Source of the DNA: Methylobacteriaceae bacterium
GTDB lineage: Bacteria > Pseudomonadota > Alphaproteobacteria > Rhizobiales > Beijerinckiaceae
Length of the DNA: 64,000 nucleotides
Assembly: GCA_020638135.1 (NCBI GenBank)
Contig: JACKJE010000012.1
Location: 42,955 to 106,954, forward strand
Direction: 5' to 3'
Numbering within the stretch: position 1 is the stretch's first letter; the number at the start of each line of letters is the position of its first letter. Shown here one piece after another: positions 7,369 to 16,851 of the stretch. Position numbers and translations under genes: made by a program. The notes beneath the pieces are model-generated. The model saw only the letters and a program-made list of their open reading frames with translations, did not search any database and was not told the origin of the DNA.

Positions 7369-8403
7369 ATGACGCTCGAATGGATCGCTCTGGGCCTGTC
7401 TCTCATCGCCAGCGCTCCCTGGCCGCAGGCGCCCGATGTCGCAGACCTGTTTGCGCCCGACTATCGGCCGGCCGAGCGCGCCGTCGACAATTGGCGCCGG
7501 CAGGGCGCGCTCCATCTTGATCTTTCGCCCGACAAGGCGCTGGCGCTGGCGCTCGGGCGCGATTTCAGGGGCCTGTCGCGCTGCGTGCGGCTCAACAATT
7601 ACTGGTGCGTGAAGAAGGCCGGCTGGACCGGCGAGATCGCGGCTGACGAAGAAGGCCATGTCGCCTTCGCGACCGCCGCCGAGGGCGCGGCCGGCGCGGC
7701 GCAATTGCTGCGTCGCTACTACGTCGACTTTGGCCTGCATTCGGCGCGCGCCATCGTCAGCCGCTGGGCGCCCGCGCAATGCGGCGCGCCGGTCGCCGTC
7801 CGCGCGCCCGGCCGGCGGCTGCTCGGCCCGGAGCCGAAGGGCCTGACGACGCGCGGCCTCGGCTCGACCTTGCGCGCGAAATGGCTGGCGCGGCATCGGC
7901 CGGGCCTAGCGCCGCGCAAACGCGGCAAGGGCGCCCGCAAGATCGTGGGCGTGCGGCGCTCGATCGTGCCCGATCGGGTCGGCGCGCTGATGAAGACGCC
8001 GACGATCGCCGCCGGCATCGGGGCGATCGAAGCCGGCGCATCGAAAGCGGTCGCGCAAAAAACGCAGGCGCCGGTGCGGCTCGCCATGCTGCCCTATCCC
8101 GGAATCGCCATGGGCCCCGATCCCCGCGTCGGCGCGAGCCTGCCGCCGCTGCCGAAATTCTCCTGCGCGCCGGAGACGCAGCGCATCCTGAACTACGCCG
8201 CGAGCATCGCGTCCGGCATTGCCGCGGGCCCCGACGCCGATCTCGCGCTGTTCGACGCGGAAGGAGCGCCGACGCCGAATTTCGCCAAGGCCCTGTTCAA
8301 CATGGCCGCCGTCGAGATCGGCCCGCTGCGCGCGGCGCGGACGCTGGTCGACGCGGCGGCGGCGGCGCTTGAGAAGCGGGCGAAACCGGGCGCTGCGCGA
8401 TAG
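7369..8403 (+). CDS. Conserved hypothetical protein, possible phage structural-protein relative
   Basis: A 344-residue protein. A short hydrophobic start is followed by a globular region with RCVRLNNYWCVKKAGWTGEI and LLRRYYVDFGLHSARAIVSR-WAP. This order (NNYWC, then an RYY-G-xTI-ISRWAP-like stretch) resembles a family sometimes annotated as phage structural protein P5-like. The middle is Arg/Gly/Pro rich and basic, and the C-terminal third is Ala rich with a SCAPETQRILNYAASIASG segment. No enzyme motif is seen. Function unknown and the phage relationship is tentative. Confidence 0.6.
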   Translation: MTLEWIALGLSLIASAPWPQAPDVADLFAPDYRPAERAVDNWRRQGALHLDLSPDKALALALGRDFRGLSRCVRLNNYWCVKKAGWTGEIAADEEGHVAFATAAEGAAGAAQLLRRYYVDFGLHSARAIVSRWAPAQCGAPVAVRAPGRRLLGPEPKGLTTRGLGSTLRAKWLARHRPGLAPRKRGKGARKIVGVRRSIVPDRVGALMKTPTIAAGIGAIEAGASKAVAQKTQAPVRLAMLPYPGIAMGPDPRVGASLPPLPKFSCAPETQRILNYAASIASGIAAGPDADLALFDAEGAPTPNFAKALFNMAAVEIGPLRAARTLVDAAAAALEKRAKPGAAR

Positions 8404-8461
8404 GACCCGCCGGCCGCCTTCCCTGCCGTCCTGAGCCGCGCAGGTTGGCAAAGGGGCCCGC

Positions 8462-8482
8462 GGCGCCTATCTGTCAGGCGCC
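8462..8482 (+). other. Perfect hairpin in the ycjX leader
   Basis: GGCGCCT-ATCTGTC-AGGCGCC lies 15 bases before the GTG start of the YcjX gene, without a following T-run. It could affect transcription readthrough or translation of the downstream pair. No function can be assigned from sequence. Confidence 0.4.
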
Positions 8483-8496
8483 TGCCGGAGCCTGAT

Positions 8497-9994
8497 GTGT
8501 CGATCCTGTCCGATCTCCTGTTCGAGACCCGCGTCGCCGCGTCGTCGCTCGCCGATTACGTGACGGGCACGGGCCTGCGCCTCGGCGTCACCGGCCTGTC
8601 GCGCGCCGGCAAGACCGTTTTCATCACCGCGCTCGTGCAGAACCTCCTGCGCGCTTCGACCGCCGCAAAGGACGGCGAGCGCGTCCTGCCCGTCTTCCGC
8701 GTCCACGCCGAGGGGCGGCTGATGCGCGCGAAACTGCAGCCGCAGCCCGACGACCACGTGCCGCGGTTCGCCTACGAGGATCATCTGGCCGCGCTGACAG
8801 GCGAGGATCGGCATTGGCCGGAATCGACACGTCGCATTTCCGAACTGCGGCTCACGCTCGAATTCGAACGGCGCAAGGGTTTTCGCCAAGGTCCGTCTGA
8901 ACTGACCATCGACATCGTCGACTATCCCGGCGAATGGCTGCTCGACCTGCCCTTGCTGACCAAGAGCTACGCGCAATGGTCGCGTGAGACGCTGGAAGCC
9001 AGCGCCGCCGCTGCGCGCGCGCCGTTCGCGGCGGACTGGCGCGGCGCGACCCTGGGCGTCGCGGCCGACGCCGACGAAAGCGAGACCGAGGCCAAGCGCC
9101 TCGCCGAACTCTTCACGACCTATCTTCGTGCGGCGCGCGCGGAAACCTATGCGCTCTCTACCCTGCCGCCCGGCCGCTTTCTCATGCCCGGCGAACTCGA
9201 GGGCTCGCCCGCGCTGACCTTTGCGCCGCTGCGCGTCGACGAGGGCATGGAATTCGGCGCCGGCTCGCTCGCCGCAATGATGGAGCGGCGTTACGAGGCC
9301 TACAAGGCGCATGTCGTCAAACCCTTCTTCCGCGATCATTTCGCGCGCCTCGACCGCCAGATCGTTCTGGTCGACGCGCTGTCGGCGCTGAACTCCGGTC
9401 CCGCCGCCGTGCGCGACCTCGAGACCGCGCTGTCGGAAATCCTCGTCGCGTTTCGCGCGGACGTCAGGTTTCCTGTCGACGATCTTCCGTCCGAAGATCG
9501 ACCGCATTCTCTTCGCCGCCACCAAGGCCGATCACCTGCATCACACCAGCCACGACCGTCTCGAAAACATTCTGCGCCTTCTCACCGCGCGCGCGATTGC
9601 GCGGGCCGAAGATGTCGGCGCGCATGTCGATGTCGTTGCGCTCGCCGCCGTGCGCGCGACGCGCGAGGCGCGCGTGAAGCAGGGCCGCATGCCGTTCGGC
9701 GACAGGAGCGAACTCGAAGCCATCGTCGGCGTTCCCCTGCCCGGCGAACGCATCGACGGCGAGACTTTCGACGGCAGGGGCGAGGTCGCGATCTTCCCCG
9801 GCGAATTGCCGGCCGATCCGAAGGCCGTGTTCCGCGGCGACGGGCTCGGCGCGCCCGAAGGCGCGGCCGACTATCGCTTCGTGCGCTTCCGTCCGCCGGT
9901 CCCGCGTCTGGCGAAAGACGGCGCGCCGCTGCCCCTGCCCTCCATCCGCCTCGATCGCGCGCTGGAGTTCCTGCTCGGAGACCGCCTGCCATGA
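8497..9994 (+). CDS. YcjX-family GTP-binding protein, one frameshift
   Basis: Starts at a GTG preceded by GGAG. The P-loop GLSRAGKT is near residue 33, DIVDYPGEW (a Walker B-like segment) near residue 140, and the family-typical LPPGRFLMPGELEGSPAL near residue 225. The first frame is intact to about 9478. The protein then continues one frame over with STIFRPKIDRILFAATKADH, where FAATKADH is the NKxD-like guanine specificity region, and ends RALEFLLGDRLP at 9994. YcjX proteins are stress-linked P-loop proteins usually beside a TIGR01620 membrane protein, as here. The single frame change in a conserved gene is probably an assembly indel. Confidence 0.85.
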
Positions 9995-10004
9995 AGGATG
10001 AGGC

Positions 10005-11087
10005 ATGAACGGCGAAGAACGCCAGCGCCCGCGCGCCTTCCGCCTCGACGACGAGCGCATCGTCGTCGCCGATGGCGAAACGCCGCCGGCGCCTGACAAT
10101 CTGCGCCAGGACAAACTGAGAAAGGGCGGCGTCGTCGTCGAGACGACGCCCGACGCCTTCGCGCCTGGCGACGAAACGAACGAACCGCGCGACGACGAGG
10201 AGGCGACCGAGATCGCGCAATCGCGCGGCATGCTCGCGCGCGCCCTGTTTTCCTGGGGCGGCCTTCTGTGGTCGGCGCTCGGCGGCCTCGTCTCGATGGC
10301 GCTCGGCCTGTGGGCCACGCGCATCGTCGAGGATCTGTTCGCGCGCTCCGCCGCGCTCGGCTGGATCGGCGTCGGCCTCGCATCGTTGTTCGTCGTCGCG
10401 CTGCTCGCGCTCGGCTTGCGCGAAATGCGCGCGATCTTTCGCCAGCGTCACATCGCGCATCTGCACGGCGCGCTCGCGCGCGCCCGCGACGCCGACGATC
10501 GCGACGCCGCGCGCGCCGGCGCCGGCGAGCTTCTGTCGCTTTACGCCAACCGTCCCGATACGGCGCGCGCCCGCGCCCTCGTGAAGGACCTCACGCGCGA
10601 AATCGTCGATGGGCGCGATCTCATCGACATCGCCGAACGCAACCTGATGGCGCCGCTCGACCAGGAGGCCAATCGCGAGATCGCCGCCGCCGCCAAGCGC
10701 GTGTCGATGGTCACCGCGATCAGCCCGCGCGCGCTCGTCGACATTCTCTTCGTCGGCGCTCAGGCGATCCGCCTGCTACGGCGCATCGCCGAAATCTACG
10801 GCGGCCGCCCGGGCCTGCTCGGCTTCGTGCGTCTCGCGCGATCCGTCGGCGCGCATCTGGCGATCACCGGCGGCATGGCGGTCGGCGACACGCTTGTCCA
10901 GCAGGTCGTCGGCCACGGCATCGCCGCCCGCCTGTCGGCGAAGCTCGGCGAGGGCGTGCTCAACGGCATGCTGACAACGCGCATCGGGCTCTCGGCCATG
11001 GCGGTCTGCCGCCCCATGCCTTTCGCCGCGCTGAAGCAACCCGGCGTAAAGGATGTCGCGCCTTTTCTGTTCGGCGACGGCAAGTAA
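10005..11087 (+). CDS. TIGR01620/YcjF family membrane protein
   Basis: A 360-residue partner of YcjX, starting 10 bases after its stop. The N-terminal 75 residues are charged and probably disordered. Two membrane helices follow at about residues 87-105 and 120-140 (LLWSALGGLVSMALGLWA, WIGVGLASLFVVALLALGL). The C-terminal half contains the DUF697-like region with LIDIAERNLMAPLDQEA, ALVDILFVGAQAIRLLRRIA and GGRPGLLGFVRLAR. The gene order and overall architecture match the YcjX-YcjF pair of other proteobacteria. The role is poorly defined. Confidence 0.88.
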   Translation: MNGEERQRPRAFRLDDERIVVADGETPPAPDNLRQDKLRKGGVVVETTPDAFAPGDETNEPRDDEEATEIAQSRGMLARALFSWGGLLWSALGGLVSMALGLWATRIVEDLFARSAALGWIGVGLASLFVVALLALGLREMRAIFRQRHIAHLHGALARARDADDRDAARAGAGELLSLYANRPDTARARALVKDLTREIVDGRDLIDIAERNLMAPLDQEANREIAAAAKRVSMVTAISPRALVDILFVGAQAIRLLRRIAEIYGGRPGLLGFVRLARSVGAHLAITGGMAVGDTLVQQVVGHGIAARLSAKLGEGVLNGMLTTRIGLSAMAVCRPMPFAALKQPGVKDVAPFLFGDGK

Positions 11088-11157
11088 CCACGGGACACCC
11101 TAAGGCTAACGCGATGTTACTTACAATTGTCCGCAAAGCATCGCGAATAATTAAGAG

Positions 11158-12417
11158 GTGGAAGTAAATCTGTCGACCACGCCGCAAGGACGCGCACCGC
11201 GCGATTCGGCGACCGGGACCCGCATGGACGCAGATGCGATCACGTTGCAGGAAGTCGAGGAACTCGTCGTCGCGCGACGGGGATCTGTCGCCTTTCCGCC
11301 CGCGCTGGAAACCCGCTACGAGCGCGAGACCGGCCCGCGCCGCGCGCGCTTTTTCTGGTCAGCACCACGCTGCGCACCGCGCTCATCTACAATCTCTTCA
11401 TCATCTGCGAATATCTGCTCGCGCCTGACACGTTCCTGCTCGCGACCGCGCTGCATCTGCTCGTCGTCACGCCCTGGATGCTGTTCGTCGCCCACATCCT
11501 GCCGTCGGTCGCCAGCGCGAAATGGCGCGAGGGCCTGGCCGCGTCCATCACGATCGCCATGGTCGCGCAGGTTCTGGGAATCTATACGCTCACCTCGTCC
11601 GAATATGCGGCGCGCTACGTCTATTTTGCGCCGATTATCTACCTGTGCGTCGCCTCGATCCAGCGCATGCCCGTCGCCTGGGGCGTCAGGTTGGCCGCAG
11701 CCGTCTTCGTGATGATCACGACCGCCAATTTCGTGCGCGGCGAAACGCCGCCGCCGATCGCCGTCGTCAACGCCATGACGTTTGCGGCGATCGCCGGCGT
11801 TATCATCAATTCCAACTATCTCACCTCGCGCGAGCAGCGCCGGCTCTATCTCCTGGCGGTGCGCGACCAGTTGCGCGCCGAGGTGAGCGACAGCGACGCC
11901 AACGCCGACGCGCTGACGGGTCTCGGCAACCGCCGCTTCCTCGACAAGCGCGCGCGCGCGCGCGCTCTGGTCTGGCGCGCCGATGCAGGTCGCCGCCATT
12001 ATCTTCGACGCCGATCACTTCAAGAGCTTCAACGACACCTACGGCCATTCGCGCGGCGACACCTGCCTCAAGCGCGTCGCCGCCTGCGCGACCGCCGAGC
12101 TGCGCGAAACCTCGGACGTGGCGATCCGCCTCGGCGGCGAGGAATTCCTGCTCCTGCTCGTCGACACCGACGCGGAAGTCGCCGAAATCGTCGCGGAGCG
12201 CATCCGCGCCACGATCGCCGCGCTCGGCATTCCGCATGTCGGCAATCCCGCGGGCGTCGTCACGTCGAGCTTCGGCGTCGCCTCTGCCTCGACGCGGACC
12301 GCGACGCTGGAAGAACTGATCGAGAAGGCCGACGCCGCGCTCTACGTCGCCAAGAGCGCCGGCCGCAACCGCACGCAGCGCCACGACATGCTGCGCCAGA
12401 CCGCCGCCGCCGCCTGA
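11158..12417 (+). CDS. Membrane-bound diguanylate cyclase (GGDEF), frameshifted twice
   Basis: The N-terminus (LQEVEELVVARRGSVAFPPA) is in one frame. Near 11350 the frame changes into TTLRTALIYNLFIICEYLLA and about five more membrane helices. Near 11955, in a CGCGCG run, it changes back, giving AAIIFDADHFKSFNDTYGHS and RLGGEEFLLLL, an intact GGEEF active site with the DxDHFK metal-binding motif, and ends EKADAALYVAKSAGRNRT. The two shifts compensate, and total length is about 420 codons. It should convert two GTP to cyclic di-GMP at the inner membrane. An RxxD inhibitory site is not evident in the readable frames. The ATG at 11224 is an alternative start. Confidence 0.82.
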
Positions 12418-12487
12418 TCCGTTTGGCTTCTGCGCGACTTTGACCGATGCTGGTCGCGAGCGATTCGCGGGCCAGGATCGACGTCAC

Positions 12488-13069
12488 TTGAACGAACTCA
12501 CCCTCATCACGCCGCCGCCGGGCATTTCGGCCGCCGACTATTCGATGATCGAGCAGGCGGTGATGGAGACCGCGCGCGGCCGCTGGTTCCTGCTGGAATA
12601 TGCGCGCCGCCAGCGCGCCGCCGAGACGCAGCGCCTCGCCGACGCCGTCGACCGGCTGGAGGCGCTGCTGGCGCGCGCGCCGCAAACGGAGCCCGCCGCC
12701 GAGGCTCCAGCAGAGTCGCAAGCCGAGCCGCCGGCCCCGGCGCAGGCCGAACCGCCTGCCCCTGCTCGCAACGACGCGAGCGAGGCGCTCGTCGAACGCC
12801 TCGTCGACATCGCCTGGCGCCTGCGCGAGGACGGCGCCGATCCCGCGCTGTGCGCCGAGCTGGAGCGCGAGGCGGCAGGATTGCGGCCGAAGGCTGGCGC
12901 GACCGGCGAGGCTCTCGCGCCGAAAACAGCGGCGCCGCCGCTGGCGACCCCGCCCTGGGAGAGGGCGCGCGAAAAGCCGGCGATCGACCCGGCCCAGGAC
13001 CCCCGCGTGAAAGCTTTAGCCCGCCTCGACGGCCTGCCGATCGTCGAAAAGCTGGATTTGTTCTGCTGA
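12488..13069 (+). CDS. Conserved hypothetical protein
   Basis: A 193-residue protein. The first 60 residues hold a conserved block (SMIEQAVMETARGRWFLLEY, then ARRQRAAETQRLADAVDRLE) that recurs in many alphaproteobacterial hypothetical proteins. The middle is a Pro/Ala/Glu low-complexity linker, and the end is ALARLDGLPIVEKLDLFC. TTG at 12488 with AGGA about 10 bases upstream is the likeliest start. The upstream open frame lacks such support. No domain with known function is recognised. Its 3' end overlaps the convergent glycosyltransferase gene by 54 bases. Confidence 0.65.
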   Translation: MNELTLITPPPGISAADYSMIEQAVMETARGRWFLLEYARRQRAAETQRLADAVDRLEALLARAPQTEPAAEAPAESQAEPPAPAQAEPPAPARNDASEALVERLVDIAWRLREDGADPALCAELEREAAGLRPKAGATGEALAPKTAAPPLATPPWERAREKPAIDPAQDPRVKALARLDGLPIVEKLDLFC

Positions 13070-14075
13070 ATGGCAGGTCGCGTGAATCGCGCCGAGATTG
13101 TCGAGAAACTGGCGCGCGCTGGCGGCCCATGTGAAACGCAGCGCTTGCGCCCGCGCCGCCTCGCGCGAAATGTTGAGCGCGCCGAGACAGGCCGCCCGCA
13201 GATCGTCCGACAGCACGCCCGCATCGCTCGGCACGACGTCGAGTGGGCCGGGCGCCGGAAAGGCAGCAACCGGCAATCCGCTCGCCATGGCCTCCAGCAG
13301 AACGATGCCGAACGTGTCGGTGCGGCTCGGAAAGACGAAGACGTCGGCGCTGGCGTAGGTCGCCGCCAATGCTTCGCCGGTTCGCAAGCCCAGGAAATGC
13401 GCGTCCGGGTAGCGTGGCGGCGAGCGAGGCGCGCGCCGGGCCGTCGCCGACGACGACCTTCGAGCCCGGCAAGTCCAGCGAGAGGAACGCCTCGAGATTC
13501 TTCTCCACCGCCAGCCGGCCGGCGTAGAGGAAGATCGGCCGCGGCAGATCGAGGATGGCGGGACGCGGCCGGAAGAGTTCGTGATCCACGCCGCGCGACC
13601 AGATCATTGTCTTGCGGAAACCCTGCGTCTTCAGCTCCCGCGCGAGGCGCGGCGTCGACACCATGACGACCCCGCCCCGGCGTTGTGGAAGGCGCGCAAG
13701 GCCGCATAGCTCCAGCGAAGGGGCAGGCGCGTGCGCGCATGCAGATATTCGGGAAAGCGCGTGGTAGCTCGTCGTGAACGGCACGCCCCGCGACAGGCAG
13801 AAGCGGCGCGCTGCAAGGCCGAGCGGCCCCTCCGTCGCAATATGCACGCAGTCGGCGCGGGCCGCCACGATGCGACTTGCGACCGCGCCCGGCGTCGCGA
13901 GCGCCAGCCGGATTTCGCGATAGCTCGGCAGGCCGATCGTAGGAAAGCCCTCGGGCGTGCAGAAGCGGAATTCGGCCCCGAGCGCCGGCGCCTCGCGCGA
14001 AATCGCTTCGAGCGAGCGCACGACGCCATTGACCTGCGGCTTCCAGGCGTCGGTAACGACAAGAACGCGCATCAT
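13016..14075 (-). CDS. Group 1 glycosyltransferase (GT4-like), frameshifted
   Basis: The start MRVLVVTDAWKPQVNGVVRS is typical of GT4 enzymes of the GtfA/SqdX-like branch that transfer sugar to diacylglycerol or lipid acceptors. FTTSYH is followed in another frame by TRFPEYLHARTRLPLRWSYA. The first frame returns at VMVSTPRLARELKTQGF, continues through WSRGVDHELF and FLYAGRLAVEKNLE, and breaks again near 13405 into FVFPSRTDTFGIVLLEAMAS (the nucleotide-sugar binding ExxxxxxxE region) and GLPVAAFPAPGPLDVV. Three frame changes are needed. It overlaps the phosphoesterase gene by ATGA (14072-14075), so the two are translationally coupled. Confidence 0.82.
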
Positions 14076-14944
14076 GCGGCCGCCGGCTCTGGCGCGGGCG
14101 CGATCTCAGGCGCTTGCGCCAGAATCGCCTGCCAGCGCAGGATTTCGAATGTCCCGTCGGCGCGCTCGGCGATCGCCGTGCAACTCTCGACGAAATCGCC
14201 GGAATTCATGTAGTCGATCGACGCGATCCGGCGGATCGCGGCGTGATGGATATGGCCGCAGACGACGCCGTCGACACCGAGCTTGTGCGCCTCGGTCGCC
14301 AGCGTCGTCTCGAAATCGCCAATGAAATTGACGGCGTTTTTGACCTTGAGTTTCGCCCAGGCCGACAGTGACCAATATTCGAAACCAAGCGCGCGCCGCA
14401 CACGGTTGAAATGCGCGTTGAGAGCGAGCGCGGATTCGTAGGCCCAGTCGCCGAGGAAAGCGAGCCAGCGCGCGTGCCGCACGACGACGTCGAACTGATC
14501 GCCATGAATGACCAGCAGCCGCCGCCCGTCGGCGGCGACATGGATGGCGCGGTCGGCGACTTCGACGCCGCCGAAGGAATGGTCGAGATAGTCGCGCGCG
14601 AATTCGTCGTGATTGCCGGGAATGTAGACCATGCGCGCGCCGCGGCGCACCTTGCGCAACAGCTTCTGCACGACATCATTGTGCGCCTGAGGCCAGTACC
14701 AGCCCTTGCGCAGGCGCCACCCGTCGACGATGTCGCCCACGAGATACCAGGTCTCGGCCTCGTTGTGGCGCAGGAAGTCGAGCAGCAGCTCGGCCTGCGC
14801 GCCGCGCGACCCCAGATGCACGTCAGATATGAAAATGCTGCGGTAGCGGCCGGGCTCTTGTCGCGCCGCGCCATTGTGCGGGGGCCTAATCTCGATCTGG
14901 TTCGTTCCCGGCCGGGACTGACCAGATTCCCGTAACGTCTGCAT
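14072..14944 (-). CDS. UDP-2,3-diacylglucosamine diphosphatase-like metallophosphoesterase
   Basis: A 290-residue calcineurin-like phosphoesterase of the LpxH-related group. Metal-ligand motifs run in order: FISDVHLGSRG near residue 38, VGDIVDGW near residue 70, IPGNHDEF near residue 103, VIHGDQFD near residue 141, and VCGHIHHAAI near residue 240. LpxH hydrolyses UDP-2,3-diacylglucosamine to lipid X in lipid A synthesis. The pairing with a lipid-type glycosyltransferase suits an envelope role, though not every family member acts in lipid A synthesis. The ATG at 14944 is the first start that does not run into the upstream region. It is divergent from the SDR gene at 15012. Confidence 0.82.
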   Translation of the reverse strand: MQTLRESGQSRPGTNQIEIRPPHNGAARQEPGRYRSIFISDVHLGSRGAQAELLLDFLRHNEAETWYLVGDIVDGWRLRKGWYWPQAHNDVVQKLLRKVRRGARMVYIPGNHDEFARDYLDHSFGGVEVADRAIHVAADGRRLLVIHGDQFDVVVRHARWLAFLGDWAYESALALNAHFNRVRRALGFEYWSLSAWAKLKVKNAVNFIGDFETTLATEAHKLGVDGVVCGHIHHAAIRRIASIDYMNSGDFVESCTAIAERADGTFEILRWQAILAQAPEIAPAPEPAAA

Positions 14945-15011
14945 GACAGGTCGAAACTGCGGCCAAGAAACGCTACGCCTCGGGGCGTCGCGCGAAAAAA
15001 GAGGAAACGCC

Positions 15012-15790
15012 ATGGATCTCGGTATCGCCGGCCGCAAGGCCATCGTCTGCGCCTCCTCCAAGGGGTTGGGCAAGGGCTGCGCGCGCGCGCTGGCGGAAGC
15101 GGGTTGCGAGGTGGTGATGAACGGCCGCAACGCCGACGTGCTCGAGGCCGCGGCGAAGGAAATCGCGGCCGCGACCGGCGCGAAAATTACGCCCGTCGCC
15201 TGCGACGTCGGCACGGAAGACGGCCGCAAGGCGCTGCTGTCGGCCTGCCCTGCCCCGGACATTCTCGTCAACAACAACGGCGGCCCGCCGCCGAAGGACT
15301 TCCGGCAGATTTCGCGCGAAGAAATGATCGCCGGCCTCGACGCCAACATGATGACGCCGATCATCCTCGTGCAATCCGTCATCGACGGCATGGCCGAGCG
15401 CGGCTTCGGCCGCATCATCGACATCACGTCGGCCTCGGTGCGCACCTCGCTTGTCGGCCTCGACCTGTCGTCCGGCGCGCGCGCGGGCCTGACCGCCTTT
15501 CTGGCGGCGGCGGCGCGGCAATTCGTCGACCGCAACGTCACGATCAACCACATCCTGCCGGGCGTGTTCGACACTGACCGCATCGCGACCGCGACCGGCC
15601 GCATGGCGGCGATGAAGGGATCACGCCCGAGGAATTCCGCAGGCAGCGCGAGGCCGGCATTCCCGCAAAACGCTTCGGCACGGCGGATGAATTCGGCAAG
15701 CTCTGCGCCTTTCTCGCCAGCGCGCATGCCGGCTACATCACCGGCCAGTCCTTCCTGATCGACGGCGGCGCGTTCAACACGGTGATCTGA
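15012..15790 (+). CDS. SDR family protein lacking the YxxxK site, frameshifted
   Basis: GAGGAA precedes the ATG. The Rossmann motif SSKGLGKG is near residue 15 and the usual NNAG is replaced by VNNNGGPPP. Ser is kept in DITSASVRTS, but the catalytic YxxxK region reads LSSGARAGLTAF, with no Tyr or Lys in register. This is a known SDR subgroup often annotated as 3-oxoacyl-ACP reductase, whose activity is unclear. Near 15618 the frame shifts and the C-terminus continues as REAGIPAKRFGTADEFGKLC and GYITGQSFLIDGGAFNTVI. One indel restores a protein of about 259 residues. A terminator-like hairpin follows. Confidence 0.82.
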
Positions 15791-15806
15791 TTCAGGCATG
15801 AAGCAA

Positions 15807-15825
15807 GTCTGCGCGACGCGCAGAC
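15807..15825. terminator. Hairpin after the SDR gene
   Basis: GTCTGCGCG-A-CGCGCAGAC is a perfect inverted repeat 16 bases after the SDR stop, followed by AGATCTTTCT. The T-run is weak, so it may be a terminator or a diverged first module of the family A repeat that directly follows. Confidence 0.45.
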
Positions 15826-15841
15826 AGATCTTTCTAGAGTG

Positions 15842-15894
15842 TAGAGCGCGCTTTGCGCGAAAAACCGGAAACCACTTTTTCGCAGCGCGCTCTA
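15842..15894. repeat. Family A repeat, copy 2 (second module only)
   Basis: TAGAGCGCGC ... GCGCGCTCTA encloses GCGAAAAA / TTTTTCGC, matching module 2 of the copies at 2083-2135 and 43206-43258. The first module is absent or replaced by the hairpin at 15807-15825. The copy abuts, and possibly supplies, the first codons of the transporter gene. Confidence 0.8.
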
Positions 15895-15918
15895 TCGGGC
15901 GTCGCCAAGGGCGTGCTG

Positions 15919-16833
15919 ATGCGCGTCGGCTCCGCGCTCGCCTTCTCGATGATGGCGACGGTCGCAAAGCTGACGCACGGCTATCCGATCGGGCAGATCG
16001 TCTTCTTCCGCTCGCTGTTCGCGCTCGTCGTGCTGATCTTCTGGCTGCGCTCGCGCGGCGAGTTCCCGCACGCCATCCGCACCCACCGCCCTCTGGGTCA
16101 CCTGGGGCGCGGCCTTGCGGGAACCTGCGGCATGTTTTCGTATTTTCTCGCCGTCGCACTGTTGCCGCTGCCCGACGTCACCGCGATCGGCTATCTCGCG
16201 CCGCTGCTGGTGGTCGCGCTCGCCGCGCTCATCCTCGGCGAGACCGTACGCGCCTATCGCTGGGGCGCGGTCATGATCGGCTTTCTTGGCGTGATCGTCA
16301 TGGTCGGCGAGCATCTCGGCGAAGGCTCGGGCTCGCGCATCGGCGCGCTCGCCGCCGTTTCGACCGCGACTTTCGCGGCCATCGCCACCATCCAGACCCG
16401 CCGCCTCGCGCTCAGCGAATATACCGGCGCCATCGTCTTCTACTTTTCCGTCCTGACGACGATCTTCGGCTTCCTGCTGATGACGGCGGGCTTCGTCTGG
16501 CCGGCGCATGCGCCTTTCGCGGCTTTCGTCGAAAGCCAGAAATGGGTGACGCCGGACTGGTACGACCTGTTCCGTCTCATCGCCATCGGCCTGCTCGGCG
16601 GCGTCGGCCAGATCTGGCTGACCGATTGCGTACGCTACGCGGAAGCGAGCGTGATAGCGCCCTTCGACTACACCTCGATCATCTGGGCGGTGCTGCTCGG
16701 CTACGTCTTCTTCGCCGAAAAGCCGACGATCGCCATCCTCGTGGGGTCGGCGATCGTCATCGCGTCAGGCCTGTTCGTGCTGTGGCGCGAGCGGCAGTTG
16801 AAGCTGATCAGAAAGCGGCCGATCGGGCGGTGA
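15919..16833 (+). CDS. DMT superfamily transporter (EamA domains)
   Basis: The protein has ten membrane helices in two EamA repeats. The first repeat contains VFFRSLFALVVLIFWL and LPLPDVTAIGYLAPLLVVAL. The second begins near SRIGALAAVSTATFAAIATI and ends with VIAPFDYTSIIWAVLLGY and PTIAILVGSAIVIASGLFVL. ATG at 15919 has AAGGG 7 bases upstream and gives 304 residues, the usual length. A TTG at 15853 would add 22 residues encoded by the family A repeat, which is less likely. Substrate unknown. Drug/metabolite export or S-adenosylmethionine-like uptake both occur in the family. Confidence 0.85.
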   Translation: MRVGSALAFSMMATVAKLTHGYPIGQIVFFRSLFALVVLIFWLRSRGEFPHAIRTHRPLGHLGRGLAGTCGMFSYFLAVALLPLPDVTAIGYLAPLLVVALAALILGETVRAYRWGAVMIGFLGVIVMVGEHLGEGSGSRIGALAAVSTATFAAIATIQTRRLALSEYTGAIVFYFSVLTTIFGFLLMTAGFVWPAHAPFAAFVESQKWVTPDWYDLFRLIAIGLLGGVGQIWLTDCVRYAEASVIAPFDYTSIIWAVLLGYVFFAEKPTIAILVGSAIVIASGLFVLWRERQLKLIRKRPIGR

Positions 16834-16851
16834 GGCGGACACACATCTGAT

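Noticed and set aside
14945..16159. Upstream extension of the LpxH-like frame to 695 codons
   Set aside because: The extra part is antisense to the SDR and DMT genes. The phosphoesterase motifs begin only after the ATG at 14944.
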